The notes under the pieces were generated by a model. The model did not search any database, was not told the origin of the DNA, and saw nothing but the letters and a program-made list of their open reading frames with translations. From Bacteroidia bacterium (lineage in GTDB: Bacteria; Bacteroidota; Bacteroidia; Flavobacteriales; Flavobacteriaceae): DNA of 64,000 nt. The position numbers were made by a program, and so were the translations under genes. Position 1 is the first letter of the stretch; the number at the start of each line of letters is the position of its first letter. The DNA lies in NCBI GenBank assembly GCA_030431695.1, contig JAUIIU010000006.1, positions 1-64,000 of the forward strand. Reading direction: 5' to 3'. Positions 38,961-49,696 of this stretch are shown here, piece after piece.

Positions 38961-39108
38961 GGTTGGACAAAATTTTTTGGTGGCGTAAAGATACGTATTG
39001 CTAATTGGCTATCAATGATGAAAATCATAGTTACAATTTCGTAATATTCGGGCAACAGCCGTTCGATCTTCACATTAAAATAGTATTTTTAGGATAATAA
39101 GAACCGCT

Positions 39109-41673
39109 ATGAAATTCACCAAAGAAGAACGTTTCAATACACAAGTACTTTCCCGCTACCAGATATACAACAGTATATTCATGACGCTGCCGTTTGATGC
39201 CATCACCAGAACCGGGGTGTTGTTGCCACTCTTCCAGGAAATGTGCGACAAAGGCTTCAGGGAAGGTAAAAACCCCACGGAGATCGTGGCTGCTTTCTTC
39301 GAGCAGTTCACGGATCATCCTACGGAACAGGAACAGATCAATCTGATGTTTCGATTCATCCAGTATATCGAAAGACAGGTTGTGCTTTTCGATGCTATCG
39401 AAGATGCCGCTTTTACAACCATCAACAATATGGATGGTATCGGTACTTTACGGAATAGCAAGGAAGAGGCCCAAGACAAGAACAAAATGGAAGAACTCAA
39501 GGATTACCTGAGGGATTTCAAGATTCGGCCGGTCCTCACCGCCCACCCTACACAATTCTATCCCGGATCGGTGCTGGGCATCATCACAGACCTTGCGCAT
39601 GCGATCGAGGAGACCAACCTGGAGATGATCAAGAAACTGCTCGCTCAGTTAGGGAAAACGCCGTTCTTCAAAAAACAGAAACCAACTCCCTACGACGAAG
39701 CCGTCCGCCTGATCTGGTATCTCGAAAATGTGTTCTACCATTCCGCCAGTGATATTTTCAACTATATTCGGAATCATATTTTCGAAGGGGATGAGATAGG
39801 TAACCAGGTCATCCAACTCGGATTCTGGCCAGGGGGCGACCGCGATGGCAATCCGTTCGTTACAACCGAGACCACCCTGAAAGTGGCCAGTCGTTTGCGT
39901 TCCACCATCCTGAAAAACTATTACCGTGACCTTCGGGCAATCAGGCGCAGGCTCACATTTGAAGGCGTTGAAGTTCCGGTTCAAAAGCTGGAAGCAGAAG
40001 TTTATGCGAATATCTCGCTCCCGTCCGACAAGATCACCCTCTCGGCCGAAACACTTTTGGAGCAATTACGAGAGGTTCGGGCAATCCTTGTGAGCGACCA
40101 CCAGTCGCTGTTCGTAGAGATGGTGGACGACCTCATCAACAAGATCACACTCTTCGGAATGTATTTCGCTACACTCGATATCCGCCAGGATTCCAGGATA
40201 CATTCGGCAGTGCTGAAGGAAATTATGAAACAGTTTCCCGATCTCCTTCCGAAGGAATACACGCCTGCTTCAGAAAAAGAAAAAATCGACATCCTGTCTT
40301 CGCTTAACGGTTCCATTTCAGAGGAAAACCTCACCGACGAGCAGGCCTCCAAAACAATTGGTTCAATGCGGGCGATGAAGGAAATTCAGCAAAGCAACGG
40401 TGAGGCGGGTTGTAACCGGTATATCATCAGCAATAACCAGACTGCCGTCAATGTGATGGAAGTATTCGCCATGATCCGGTTGTGTGACTGGGACGAACCT
40501 ACCGTGGATATTGTGCCGCTTTTTGAGACCGTGGACGACCTACGGGCAGCGGCAGATGTTATGGAACAACTTTACTCCAACCCGGTCTATGCAGCACACC
40601 TGGAAAGACGGCAAAAGAAGCAATCAATCATGCTTGGTTTCAGTGATGGTACCAAGGATGGAGGGTATCTCATGGCAAACTGGAGCATTTTCACTGCCAA
40701 AGAACGACTTACCGAGATCTCCAGGAAATACGGTATTCGCGTGATCTTCTTTGATGGCCGTGGAGGCCCCCCGGCTCGAGGTGGTGGAAAAACACATCAG
40801 TTCTACGCCTCCCTGGGTCCAACCATTGAACGGGAAGAGGTGCAGCTCACCATACAGGGGCAAACCATCAGCTCGAATTTTGGCACGCCTGAAAGCTGTC
40901 AGTACAATATGGAGCAGTTGTTGAGTTCCGGGATAACCAACGCGGTGTTTACTGATGAGAAAGCGATGACGAACGAAGAAAGAGAAACCATGACTAAACT
41001 GGCCGAACTGAGCTACCAGGCCTATTCCGAATTCAAAGCGCATCCCAAATTCCTGCCCTATCTGGAACAGATGAGTACGCTGAGGTACTACGCCCGAACA
41101 AATATTGGCAGCAGGCCTTCCAAACGCGGCAAGAGCAGTGAACTGGTGTTCAGTGACCTGAGGGCGATCCCCTTCGTGGGAAGCTGGAGCCAGTTAAAAC
41201 AAAACGTTCCCGGTTTTTATGGTGTAGGGCAAGCTATTCAGCAATTAAAGGACAGGGGTGAATTCGACAAGGTGAAATCGCTGTACGACAATTCGCTGTT
41301 TTTCAGGACCCTGCTTGAAAACAGCATGATGAGCCTTACCAAATCTTTCTTCCCACTTACAGCCTATATGAAAAACGATCCTGAGTTTGGCACCTTCTGG
41401 AGCCTGATCCACTCTGAATATACCCGAACCCGGGAATTGTTACTCGAACTCACGGGTTATCGCGAACTGATGGAAGACAGCAAAGCCATGCGGGCTTCGA
41501 TCGCCGTTCGCGAGCAGACCGTACTTCCTTTGTTAACGATTCAGCAATACGCATTGCGGGAGATACAGGAACTGCGTTCCGGGGGAGCCTCGGAAAAGGA
41601 TCTTGAAGTTTGGGAGAAAATGGTGACCAGGAGTTTATTCGGAAATATCAACGCCAGCAGGAACAGTGCGTAA
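39109..41673 (+). CDS. ppc: phosphoenolpyruvate carboxylase
   Basis: 854 aa; VLTAHPTQ, FWPGGDRDGNPFVT, FFDGRGGPPARGGGKTHQFY, GSRPSKRGKSSELVFSDLRAIPFVGSWSQ. Confidence 0.95.
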   Translation: MKFTKEERFNTQVLSRYQIYNSIFMTLPFDAITRTGVLLPLFQEMCDKGFREGKNPTEIVAAFFEQFTDHPTEQEQINLMFRFIQYIERQVVLFDAIEDAAFTTINNMDGIGTLRNSKEEAQDKNKMEELKDYLRDFKIRPVLTAHPTQFYPGSVLGIITDLAHAIEETNLEMIKKLLAQLGKTPFFKKQKPTPYDEAVRLIWYLENVFYHSASDIFNYIRNHIFEGDEIGNQVIQLGFWPGGDRDGNPFVTTETTLKVASRLRSTILKNYYRDLRAIRRRLTFEGVEVPVQKLEAEVYANISLPSDKITLSAETLLEQLREVRAILVSDHQSLFVEMVDDLINKITLFGMYFATLDIRQDSRIHSAVLKEIMKQFPDLLPKEYTPASEKEKIDILSSLNGSISEENLTDEQASKTIGSMRAMKEIQQSNGEAGCNRYIISNNQTAVNVMEVFAMIRLCDWDEPTVDIVPLFETVDDLRAAADVMEQLYSNPVYAAHLERRQKKQSIMLGFSDGTKDGGYLMANWSIFTAKERLTEISRKYGIRVIFFDGRGGPPARGGGKTHQFYASLGPTIEREEVQLTIQGQTISSNFGTPESCQYNMEQLLSSGITNAVFTDEKAMTNEERETMTKLAELSYQAYSEFKAHPKFLPYLEQMSTLRYYARTNIGSRPSKRGKSSELVFSDLRAIPFVGSWSQLKQNVPGFYGVGQAIQQLKDRGEFDKVKSLYDNSLFFRTLLENSMMSLTKSFFPLTAYMKNDPEFGTFWSLIHSEYTRTRELLLELTGYRELMEDSKAMRASIAVREQTVLPLLTIQQYALREIQELRSGGASEKDLEVWEKMVTRSLFGNINASRNSA

Positions 41674-41738
41674 AAGAGCCATGGCAGTGAGGCTTCGGCA
41701 TAACCAATACCTTGAAATCAATACGTAAAAATGGACCT

Positions 41739-44147
41739 TTAGAACGTCATCGTGGCCGCAACTATCAGGTTGGTTCCCGGGGCGGTGATCCCAGAAGAAT
41801 ACTGCCTGTATCGCTGGTTTGTGATATTCTCCAATATCGCGTTCAGGGTGATGGCGTTTGTAATTTCATATTGCCCCCCGATATTCAGGGTGTACCATTC
41901 GGGTGAATACGGGTTTCCGTTTTCGTCTTTGGCATAGAGAAAGTCGTTACTTACCTGTGAAGGTGCAAGGTCCTCGAAATCGAATTGACCGTTATATTCC
42001 GCATAAGCATCAAGTTTCAACTTCCCTTTTTTCCAGATCAGGTGTGAATTACCAAACTGAGGAGCTGCATGACGAATAGGATTGGTGTTACCCGAATCGT
42101 CTTCCTCAAAACCATCGGTTATACTGTATTGTGACGTTAGCTGAAGTGATTCTGTGAAATTTACTTCCATGCCGGCCTCAAATCCATACACTTCGGCTTT
42201 TGCGGCATTCTGAATCGCCTGGACATTGCTCAATTCGCCCTGGTAGATGATCTCGGTTTGCCCATCCAGGTCATAATCGCGTCTCACCAGGGCATCTTTA
42301 AGTTGAGTTATATATCCTGCCAGTTCAAGTTTTAAGTAATCGTCAAAATTAAGATTTACTCCCAGTTCATAGTTGTAGGCGTATTCCGCTTCAAGCTCGG
42401 GGTTGGGAACCACCACACTTCCGGGTTCGCTGTCGAATATCTTACCTACGTCATCTACATTTGGAGCCCTGAATGCCGTCCCGAAATTAAGCTTCCACCC
42501 AAGTATTTCACTGGCCTGCCAAGCAAAACCCGCGCTCCCTGTGAACGCGCCGGTGTTGATATCGGCTTCGGTGAATGGAAAGTCGTAGTACGGCCCTTCG
42601 AATGATGCATCGAGCAACACGTGATTATAACGCAATCCTCCCTGGAATGAGAGGTCTTTGGCGAGTTTCAGTTGAAGACTTCCGTAGGCGGCCATACTTT
42701 GCCAGGTGGAACCATCGGGATAGCGGGAGACATCTCCCATCGAGTTCCCAGTGATGATATTGGTTTGTTTTCCTTCGGAATTCACCATGTTATACACATA
42801 TTCGAGTCCGTAGAAAACCGTGGCCTTGTTCAGTTTCTTCGTAAAATCGAGTCCTGCGGAATAGGCATCGACCTTTTCACTGGTCTCGAATAAAATGTCT
42901 TCACCGAAATCCCTGTCGTTCCTGCTTTCCGCGAACTGCTGATAACTGAGAGTAAGCAGTGATTCATCGTACAGGTTGCTCCTGGAGGTATGATTTATCT
43001 GAAGGTTTCCACTAAGCCATTCCTGCGGGCCATAGTACCATTCGGCAGATCGTAAATTCCCGTCTCTGAGTCGATACAGACGGTCGTATCTCGGATAGTC
43101 GCTCGTAGTGGTGTAGAATAGCCCCAGCTCGAAATCCCAATCAGATTCCGGCATGAAGCGAATTTTTTGCATGGCATTGATCTGATCGTAGCCTGTTGGC
43201 ACCTGTACCCTGGGATCCGGGTTATCGACTACCACATCTTCCCCGTTGATCCGGTCCACATACTGTGGGCGCAGATAATCGTCCGGTCCGTTCTTACCCA
43301 TCTTCAGGTCGTCGAAATCGCTGTAGGAGACCGAGGTAAGGAAGGCCCATTGCTTCATCCCCAGGTTTAGTTCGACATGCCCTGTTTTTTCTGAATTCGC
43401 CGTCGCATATCTTCCGGTGACCTGTCCGGAAACATCCATACCCTCCTTGAGCGAGAATTTTGGATCCTTGGTATAGAAATTCATAACTCCACCTACTGCA
43501 TCACTACCATACACCACCGAACCGGGCCCGAGGATGACTTCGGAACGATCGATGGAAAAAGGATCTATGGAGATCACATTCTGAACGTTCCCACCCCTGA
43601 AGATCGCCGTATTAAATCGTATACCGTCCACGGTAATCAGCAGCCTGTTCGTGCTGAAACCCCTGATGAGCGGACTACCACCACCTAACTGGCTTTTCTG
43701 TACATATACCTGCCCGCTGGACTCAAGAAGATCTGCGGCAGTTTGCGGGTTGGTAAATGCCACATCGTAAGACGTTAGGGTAGAGATCTGTTGAGGGATA
43801 TCCTTGCGCTGTTGCCCGAATTTAGATACAGAAACCACCACTTCATCCAGCTGACTGGCATCCGGTTGAAGATAGACCTTTCCTCCGGTCGCAATTATCT
43901 CACTTTTTAGTTCGGAAAAGTTGAGATACGAAATGGACTGAAAAGTAATTCGTTCATCCTCGTCAAATTTCGAGATGTCCACAATTCCTTCAAAATCGGC
44001 TACGGTAGTTTTTGAGGCGTCATCATTGTAAACTGCAACACCACCTATCGGGCGCTGGGTATCTCGGTCTAAAACCCGAATTTGCTGGGCTGACAATGAC
44101 ACGAAAACAAAAAGGAAGGCAAGCGGCAGGTAGTTCTTTAAGATCAA
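41739..44147 (-). CDS. TonB-dependent receptor
   Basis: 802 aa; carboxypeptidase-like N-terminal domain, plug TAADLLESSGQVYVQKSQLGGGSPLIRGFSTNRLLITVDGIRFN, barrel ILENITNQRYRQYSSGI. Confidence 0.95.
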   Translation of the reverse strand: MILKNYLPLAFLFVFVSLSAQQIRVLDRDTQRPIGGVAVYNDDASKTTVADFEGIVDISKFDEDERITFQSISYLNFSELKSEIIATGGKVYLQPDASQLDEVVVSVSKFGQQRKDIPQQISTLTSYDVAFTNPQTAADLLESSGQVYVQKSQLGGGSPLIRGFSTNRLLITVDGIRFNTAIFRGGNVQNVISIDPFSIDRSEVILGPGSVVYGSDAVGGVMNFYTKDPKFSLKEGMDVSGQVTGRYATANSEKTGHVELNLGMKQWAFLTSVSYSDFDDLKMGKNGPDDYLRPQYVDRINGEDVVVDNPDPRVQVPTGYDQINAMQKIRFMPESDWDFELGLFYTTTSDYPRYDRLYRLRDGNLRSAEWYYGPQEWLSGNLQINHTSRSNLYDESLLTLSYQQFAESRNDRDFGEDILFETSEKVDAYSAGLDFTKKLNKATVFYGLEYVYNMVNSEGKQTNIITGNSMGDVSRYPDGSTWQSMAAYGSLQLKLAKDLSFQGGLRYNHVLLDASFEGPYYDFPFTEADINTGAFTGSAGFAWQASEILGWKLNFGTAFRAPNVDDVGKIFDSEPGSVVVPNPELEAEYAYNYELGVNLNFDDYLKLELAGYITQLKDALVRRDYDLDGQTEIIYQGELSNVQAIQNAAKAEVYGFEAGMEVNFTESLQLTSQYSITDGFEEDDSGNTNPIRHAAPQFGNSHLIWKKGKLKLDAYAEYNGQFDFEDLAPSQVSNDFLYAKDENGNPYSPEWYTLNIGGQYEITNAITLNAILENITNQRYRQYSSGITAPGTNLIVAATMTF

Positions 44148-44863
44148 TTGAATAGCTGATTTAATACCAAAACGGATTTCGGATTCTTATAAGCCTGCAA
44201 ATGTAATTTATAATACATCAACAGCAAATTCAATACCTCCGAGCGCGTTTTTTTGGTCAGTTTAACTCGGGATATTGCATCAAAATCTATGCCGAAAAAC
44301 GACTTCAAAGCTTCAACATGCGGGCCTTCTGCAGAGGTCTTCCCTCCAGGTATATCTTCGAAATAACCCTCTTCGAGATTGAAATAATTCTTGTCAATGG
44401 TGGATTCATCCGGATAAAATCCAAGAAAGGAAGTGAGCTTCAATAGAAAAAGAATGTGGAAATTGGAAACGGAATCGCTGGAGTCGAGCCAATTAAGTGA
44501 TTCCTGCAGGAATTGGAACAAGGGCGGGTTAGCTTCTTCCTCCCTTATCGACATCCGAAGCATTTCAGCCAGGAACATAACTATCGAACTCTTCACGACA
44601 TCCGTATGAAGACTGTGGCAGGCTGCTGAAAGCTTCACTTCATTTATACGTTCAAGGGTGCCTTTATCCTTGTGTGTGGCGGTGAGTTCAAGCTGAGTGA
44701 GGAGCTGGAAATAGGATGCCCGCAGTTTTCCCTTCCTGGATTTAAGCACATTTCGAAGCAGGTAGCTCTTCAGCCCCGACGATTCCGTGAAACAACTCAC
44801 GATAAGGTCGGCTTCGGCATACTTTACTGTGGAAATAACAATGGCTTTGGTAGTGACTACCAT
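44144..44863 (-). CDS. recO: DNA repair protein RecO
   Basis: TKAIVISTVKYAEADLIVSCFTESSGLKSYLLRNVLKSRKGKLRASYFQLLTQLELT. Confidence 0.93.
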   Translation of the reverse strand: MVVTTKAIVISTVKYAEADLIVSCFTESSGLKSYLLRNVLKSRKGKLRASYFQLLTQLELTATHKDKGTLERINEVKLSAACHSLHTDVVKSSIVMFLAEMLRMSIREEEANPPLFQFLQESLNWLDSSDSVSNFHILFLLKLTSFLGFYPDESTIDKNYFNLEEGYFEDIPGGKTSAEGPHVEALKSFFGIDFDAISRVKLTKKTRSEVLNLLLMYYKLHLQAYKNPKSVLVLNQLFN

Positions 44864-47145
44864 CAGCGGACGATCATTATTTTATGTACTTTGGTTTCCA
44901 GGGCGTCTTCAGTAGTGATCAGGACCAGGTAAACTCCCGATGCTACTTTATAACGACCAAAGGCGGTTGTGTCCCATTGCACACTTCCTCCCTGGCTGGT
45001 CTCTTCAAACACGAGATTACCTTCCAGGTCTGTGATCTTGACGTTGGCCTTTGCCGTAAGGCCGTCTATGGTCACATTTCCTGCAAAGCCCGGCCGCACA
45101 GGATTCGGAAAAGAGTAAACGTCCTCCAGGTTTTCCCGAGGTGCGGTGGAACTCCCGTTGTAGGCCACCAGGCCGTTCACCGTGGCGAAATACACCACCC
45201 CGGTAAAAGGATCTATAGCGATATCCTGGACATTGTCCGAAGGTAAAGGAGAATTATCCTTGGTAAACCTCAGCAAGGTCTCCTGCCCGTTGGAAGACAG
45301 ATAAAATACTCCCGAGGTTGCCGTAGAGATCCATTTGTTGTTGGAACCGTCCACTTCGATATCGGTAACGGATAGCTGGAACAACAATTCCTGCGGAACA
45401 CCATCTTCGAGTATGATGATCGGTTGTGAATCTATATCGGCTCCTTCATCGAAGAACCCGCCTACGTTGAACAATACGCGCAAACCCTTGATACTACCTA
45501 TCCACAGGCGATTCTGGTTATCGAATTCAATTGCTCTTATGTTATTATCCGCCAGGTTACCCGTTCCAATTCCTTCAGTGATCACATTCAAATCACCGTT
45601 GGAAGGGTTATATCCTACAAGTCCGCCCTGGTTATACCCAAAGAACACATATCCTTCCCGGCTGATCCTCAATTCACCCAATGCACCGGAATTTGCGGCA
45701 TTTGGGATGATATCGGTGATATCGTTCTTTTGAAAAGACAGGCTGGGAGTAACTCGTATCAGGCCCTCGGCCTCACGGCTTTGTGTGATCCAAAGATTTC
45801 CTTCCCTGTCGTAATCGGCGCCGTAAAGTCTTACGTCGGTTTGTTCCGGGTTGATGGAATTGAGCGAACTGTTGGTATCGTCGTATCGTCGTATCGGCTG
45901 ACCGTCCACGATCTGCAAGAGACCTTTGTTATGAGAGGTCATAAACACCCTGGAAGGATCCTGGGGATCGATGGCAACATTTACTATATCATTGGTCTCG
46001 AAGATCTCTTCGAATTCAAAGTTCATCCAGCTCTCCTCCTTGAAATGACTGATCCCTTTATTTGTCAAGGGAAAAGGGTTGAAATCCACATCCACCTCCC
46101 CGAAAGCCACCCAGATCTCACCTGGAGCAACGTCTATGGAGTAGGGCCTGTTGTCGATAGGCCCGTCCGGCAATATTTGTTGTGGCTGATTGCTTCCGAA
46201 AGGAATAGCGAAAAGCCCGTCGGTTTCCGTTCCGAAGTAAAAAGTATTATTGTGGGTATAACCCGACTGCCCGACAAGTTCGAAACCCGGGAAACTCTGA
46301 ACCGAAGCCTCAAGGATGAATCCTTCGGAAAACGCCTCAATAGAAGCCGTTGTTGTAATCGTAAGCAGGTCGCCCTGGACGCCAAAATCCACTACCTGGT
46401 TGCTAAAATCGGTTACAGGGACAAAACCGGCACTCCCGACGTATTCAGACAAGCGGCTGTCTGTTCTCATCGCGTATACCTCTTCCCCCAGGGCCTGTAC
46501 TCCGATCCAGTTCACACCTCCGTTGAAGGTGGTCCACTCCTCGTAGTTTATCAGGTTGGTATTATCTACCAGGGCTCTTCGAATACCGCCTTCGGTGGAG
46601 GAAGCAAAAATAAACTCCCCACTCACCGTGGTTTGCGAAATATTGATCTGCGTGCCCAGGTCGCCTATAAAGTATGAATCCCCGAATTCAAGGCGCTCAA
46701 GGTCGTAGACCGATATTCCGAAATCCGTGGCTATATAAAGTTTTCCGTTGTATTCGTTGAAATGGTTGATCCTCTTCCTGTTGGGTGGAATTGTAGGTTT
46801 TTCCAGTATATCCACCACCTTCAAAATATCCTCGTTATCCTCCAGTACTATTTCAATAAGACCATTCTCATAGCCGATCACCAGTAGATTGAAGTTATCA
46901 CTGTAGTACATTGACGAAATGAACTCACCCGCAAGCCCATTTACCGAAGTCAGAGTCTCTATCTCCTGAGTACTGAGATCATAAGAGAAAACAGCGTTTT
47001 CCGCCCCGGCATAGATCTTGTCGTTCCCCTGGGAAATATCCTTTATTGAAACATAGGAAAAGTAGCCGGTCCACTCATTCTCAAAATTCTGGGCCATGGA
47101 AAGGCCGTGAATACAGAGCAGGAGGATGGTGACGAGTAGCCTCAT
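44863..47145 (-). CDS. porZ: PorZ-like T9SS-associated beta-propeller protein with C-terminal sorting domain
   Basis: 760 aa; WTGYFSYVSIKDISQGNDKIYAGAENAVFSYDLSTQEIETLTSVNGLAG; two propeller halves; VYSFPNPVRPGFAGNVTIDGL...VHKIMIVR; adjacent to recO. Confidence 0.8.
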   Translation of the reverse strand: MRLLVTILLLCIHGLSMAQNFENEWTGYFSYVSIKDISQGNDKIYAGAENAVFSYDLSTQEIETLTSVNGLAGEFISSMYYSDNFNLLVIGYENGLIEIVLEDNEDILKVVDILEKPTIPPNRKRINHFNEYNGKLYIATDFGISVYDLERLEFGDSYFIGDLGTQINISQTTVSGEFIFASSTEGGIRRALVDNTNLINYEEWTTFNGGVNWIGVQALGEEVYAMRTDSRLSEYVGSAGFVPVTDFSNQVVDFGVQGDLLTITTTASIEAFSEGFILEASVQSFPGFELVGQSGYTHNNTFYFGTETDGLFAIPFGSNQPQQILPDGPIDNRPYSIDVAPGEIWVAFGEVDVDFNPFPLTNKGISHFKEESWMNFEFEEIFETNDIVNVAIDPQDPSRVFMTSHNKGLLQIVDGQPIRRYDDTNSSLNSINPEQTDVRLYGADYDREGNLWITQSREAEGLIRVTPSLSFQKNDITDIIPNAANSGALGELRISREGYVFFGYNQGGLVGYNPSNGDLNVITEGIGTGNLADNNIRAIEFDNQNRLWIGSIKGLRVLFNVGGFFDEGADIDSQPIIILEDGVPQELLFQLSVTDIEVDGSNNKWISTATSGVFYLSSNGQETLLRFTKDNSPLPSDNVQDIAIDPFTGVVYFATVNGLVAYNGSSTAPRENLEDVYSFPNPVRPGFAGNVTIDGLTAKANVKITDLEGNLVFEETSQGGSVQWDTTAFGRYKVASGVYLVLITTEDALETKVHKIMIVR

Positions 47146-47204
47146 TCAGAAATTGTTTGTTTATATAAACACGCTAAAATAGCATTTATTGCTGGATAGA
47201 AATG

Positions 47205-47238
47205 AAAAAAGGCTGCCTTTGAAGGCAACCTTTTTATT
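47205..47238 (-). terminator. terminator after gdhA
   Basis: AAGGTTGCCTT-CA-AAGGCAGCCTT followed by T-run on the minus strand. Confidence 0.85.
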
Positions 47239-47253
47239 TTTCTGAAAAGTGGA

Positions 47254-48597
47254 TTAAACCACTCCCTGGGCAAGCATTGCATCGGCGATCTTTACGAATC
47301 CGGCAATGTTGGCACCTTTGACGTAGTCTACATGTCCTTCGCCGTCCTTACCGTACTTAACACACGCGGCGTGAATATCGTTCATGATACCGTGCAGTTT
47401 AGCATCAACTTCTTCCGAAGTCCAGCTGAGACGCAGTGAGTTTTGTGACATCTCAAGTCCTGAGGTCGCAACACCTCCTGCATTCGAAGCCTTACCGGGA
47501 GAATAAAGGATCCTTGCATTCTGGAATACCTCGATGGCTTCCGGTGTAGAAGGCATGTTCGCTCCTTCGGCTACACACATACATCCGTTATTAACGAGAG
47601 TCTGTGCTTCTTCTTTATTAAGCTCATTCTGAGTTGCACACGGAAGTGCCACATCACAGGTAGTTCCCCATGGGCGTGCACCTTCGGTATATACTGCAGA
47701 AGGGTATTTTGCCACGTATTCCTTGATTCGGCCGCGTTTCACATTCTTCAGCTCCATAACAAAAGCGAGCTTTTCTTTTGTAAGCCCTTCTTCATCATAG
47801 ATGAATCCTCCGGAATCCGAGAGTGTTACAACTTTTCCTCCGAATTCCATGGCTTTTTCAGCTGCGAACTGGGCTACGTTACCCGAACCGGAAATAACAA
47901 CTGTCTTTCCTTTGAAGCTCTGCCCCTTGGTTTCCAGCATACTCTGTGCGAAATACACTGTACCGTAACCTGTAGCCTCGGGACGGATAAGTGATCCCCC
48001 GTATTCAAGCCCTTTACCGGTTAATACCCCGGTAAATTCATTTCTTAGACGTTTGTACTGCCCGAAAAGGAATCCGATCTCACGACCTCCAACCCCGATA
48101 TCGCCAGCCGGCACGTCCGTATCCGGCCCGATATGGCGTTGTAGTTCAGACATGAAGCTCTGGCAGAAGCGCATAACTTCTGAATCACTCTTTCCTTTCG
48201 GGTTGAAATCGCTACCACCTTTTCCACCACCCATCGGCAAGGTTGTAAGACTGTTCTTAAACACCTGCTCGAAGCCAAGAAATTTCAAAATGCTCAAATT
48301 CACACTTGGGTGAAAGCGAAGTCCACCTTTGTATGGTCCGATCGCAGAATTGAACTCAACCCTGTAACCACGGTTAACCTGGGTCTTACCAGCGTCGTCC
48401 TGCCATGGAACCCGGAACATGATAACTCTTTCCGGCTCTGCCATACGTTCAAGTAGCATTTTGTCCTGATACTTTTCATTCGACTCAATAAAGGGAATTA
48501 CTGCCTCAGCAACTTCCGTAACCGCCTGAATAAACTCAGGTTCGTTCGGGTTTTTACTTTCAACGTAATCGATGAAATCTTTTATACTTTGTTTCAC
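47254..48597 (-). CDS. gdhA: NADP-specific glutamate dehydrogenase
   Basis: 447 aa; [59 protein letters not shown]. Confidence 0.97.
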   Translation of the reverse strand: MKQSIKDFIDYVESKNPNEPEFIQAVTEVAEAVIPFIESNEKYQDKMLLERMAEPERVIMFRVPWQDDAGKTQVNRGYRVEFNSAIGPYKGGLRFHPSVNLSILKFLGFEQVFKNSLTTLPMGGGKGGSDFNPKGKSDSEVMRFCQSFMSELQRHIGPDTDVPAGDIGVGGREIGFLFGQYKRLRNEFTGVLTGKGLEYGGSLIRPEATGYGTVYFAQSMLETKGQSFKGKTVVISGSGNVAQFAAEKAMEFGGKVVTLSDSGGFIYDEEGLTKEKLAFVMELKNVKRGRIKEYVAKYPSAVYTEGARPWGTTCDVALPCATQNELNKEEAQTLVNNGCMCVAEGANMPSTPEAIEVFQNARILYSPGKASNAGGVATSGLEMSQNSLRLSWTSEEVDAKLHGIMNDIHAACVKYGKDGEGHVDYVKGANIAGFVKIADAMLAQGVV

Positions 48598-48679
48598 GGG
48601 TATAAAAATTTAAGTTTAAAAATGGTTGTCAAATTGTGGGCTGCGAAATGCGGTTTCAAAGGTGCAATTTTCGTACTCT

Positions 48680-48691
48680 GAAAACGTTTTC
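48680..48691. promoter_or_regulatory. LacI/GalR-type half-site palindrome GAAAACGTTTTC upstream of gdhA
   Basis: perfect 12-bp palindrome about 83 bp upstream of gdhA; same core as 59929-59950. Confidence 0.45.
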
Positions 48692-48824
48692 GTAACGCGG
48701 AGCAAATATAAGTTATCTGCAATAAAGGGAAAGTGATTTTTGTCAAATAACCTAAAAATAACCTTTAAATTTCGATGTTACATATGTTTTTATATATTTG
48801 TTACGTCTCAATCTAAACCAGAAT

Positions 48825-49631
48825 ATGATGAATGCCAGATCATTGCTATTGGTGTTTCTCCTCCTAGCCCTGTCAAAACAGGAGCTTTACAGCCAGCTGG
48901 GCTTCTCCCATGAAATAGGGGTGATTACAGGTCCTGTAGCGTTCTATTCCGATTTCGGACAACGAAACGATTTTGATACCAACAAAGGGAATGTCGGCAT
49001 TGGCGTGGGTCTCATCCATTACATCAATTTCTCTTACAGAGCCGATTGTAACTGCTATACGCGGGATGTGTATTTTAACGACCACTTCAAGATCAGGAAT
49101 GAGATTGATTATCACGTTACCAGTTTCGATCACTTCGGTGAGTGGGTAGACCCTGATAAAACCAGTGAGACCGCGGATCAACTGCGTGCCATGAAGGGAA
49201 AAAGCCGGGTTTTTGATATAGGAACCCAACTTGAGTACTTTCCGCTGAGTATCCGTGATTTTGCCGCAGGAGGTTATAAAATAGCGCCTTTCGGAGCGGT
49301 AGGTGTACACTGGGTAAGCTTCGACCCTGAGGTTTACTCGGAACTAGGTCCACTGAACACTTCCGTAACAACCCCATTCCCAAAATATCGCGACGCTTTT
49401 CAACAGGAAGGCGACAGCACCTGGTCCATTGTGATGAGTGTTGGAATACGTTATAAGCTTTCACCACTCAGTGACCTCATGCTAGACAGTAGGTGGCAGT
49501 ATTATTTCAGTAACTGGGTAGATGGTCTCAATCCTTCGGAAGAGAACAACGGAGGCTTCCCGGTTCCGGAGAACAAAGCCAACGACTGGATCTACTGGTT
49601 AAATATTGGCTACATCTATTACATTGAATAG
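48825..49631 (+). CDS. THC0290_0291 family outer-membrane-like protein
   Basis: signal peptide; QLGFSHEIGVITGPVAFYSDFGQRNDFDTNKGNVGIGVGLIHYINFSY. Confidence 0.85.
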   Translation: MMNARSLLLVFLLLALSKQELYSQLGFSHEIGVITGPVAFYSDFGQRNDFDTNKGNVGIGVGLIHYINFSYRADCNCYTRDVYFNDHFKIRNEIDYHVTSFDHFGEWVDPDKTSETADQLRAMKGKSRVFDIGTQLEYFPLSIRDFAAGGYKIAPFGAVGVHWVSFDPEVYSELGPLNTSVTTPFPKYRDAFQQEGDSTWSIVMSVGIRYKLSPLSDLMLDSRWQYYFSNWVDGLNPSEENNGGFPVPENKANDWIYWLNIGYIYYIE

Positions 49632-49645
49632 TTTATGAAAAGCTA

Positions 49646-49683
49646 ACAAAAACCCCGGATGGAATCATCCGGGGTTTTTTGTT
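49646..49683 (+). terminator. terminator (bidirectional-capable)
   Basis: AAAAACCCCGGATG-GAAT-CATCCGGGGTTTTTT. Confidence 0.9.
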
Positions 49684-49696
49684 TTTTATGGTCAGA

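Noticed and set aside
45730-46677. 315-aa ORF on + strand antisense to porZ
   Set aside because: Shadow ORF of the well-supported porZ reading frame; no recognisable domain. Same reasoning for the other long antisense ORFs, such as 58452-59270, 35780-36355 and 1716-2195.
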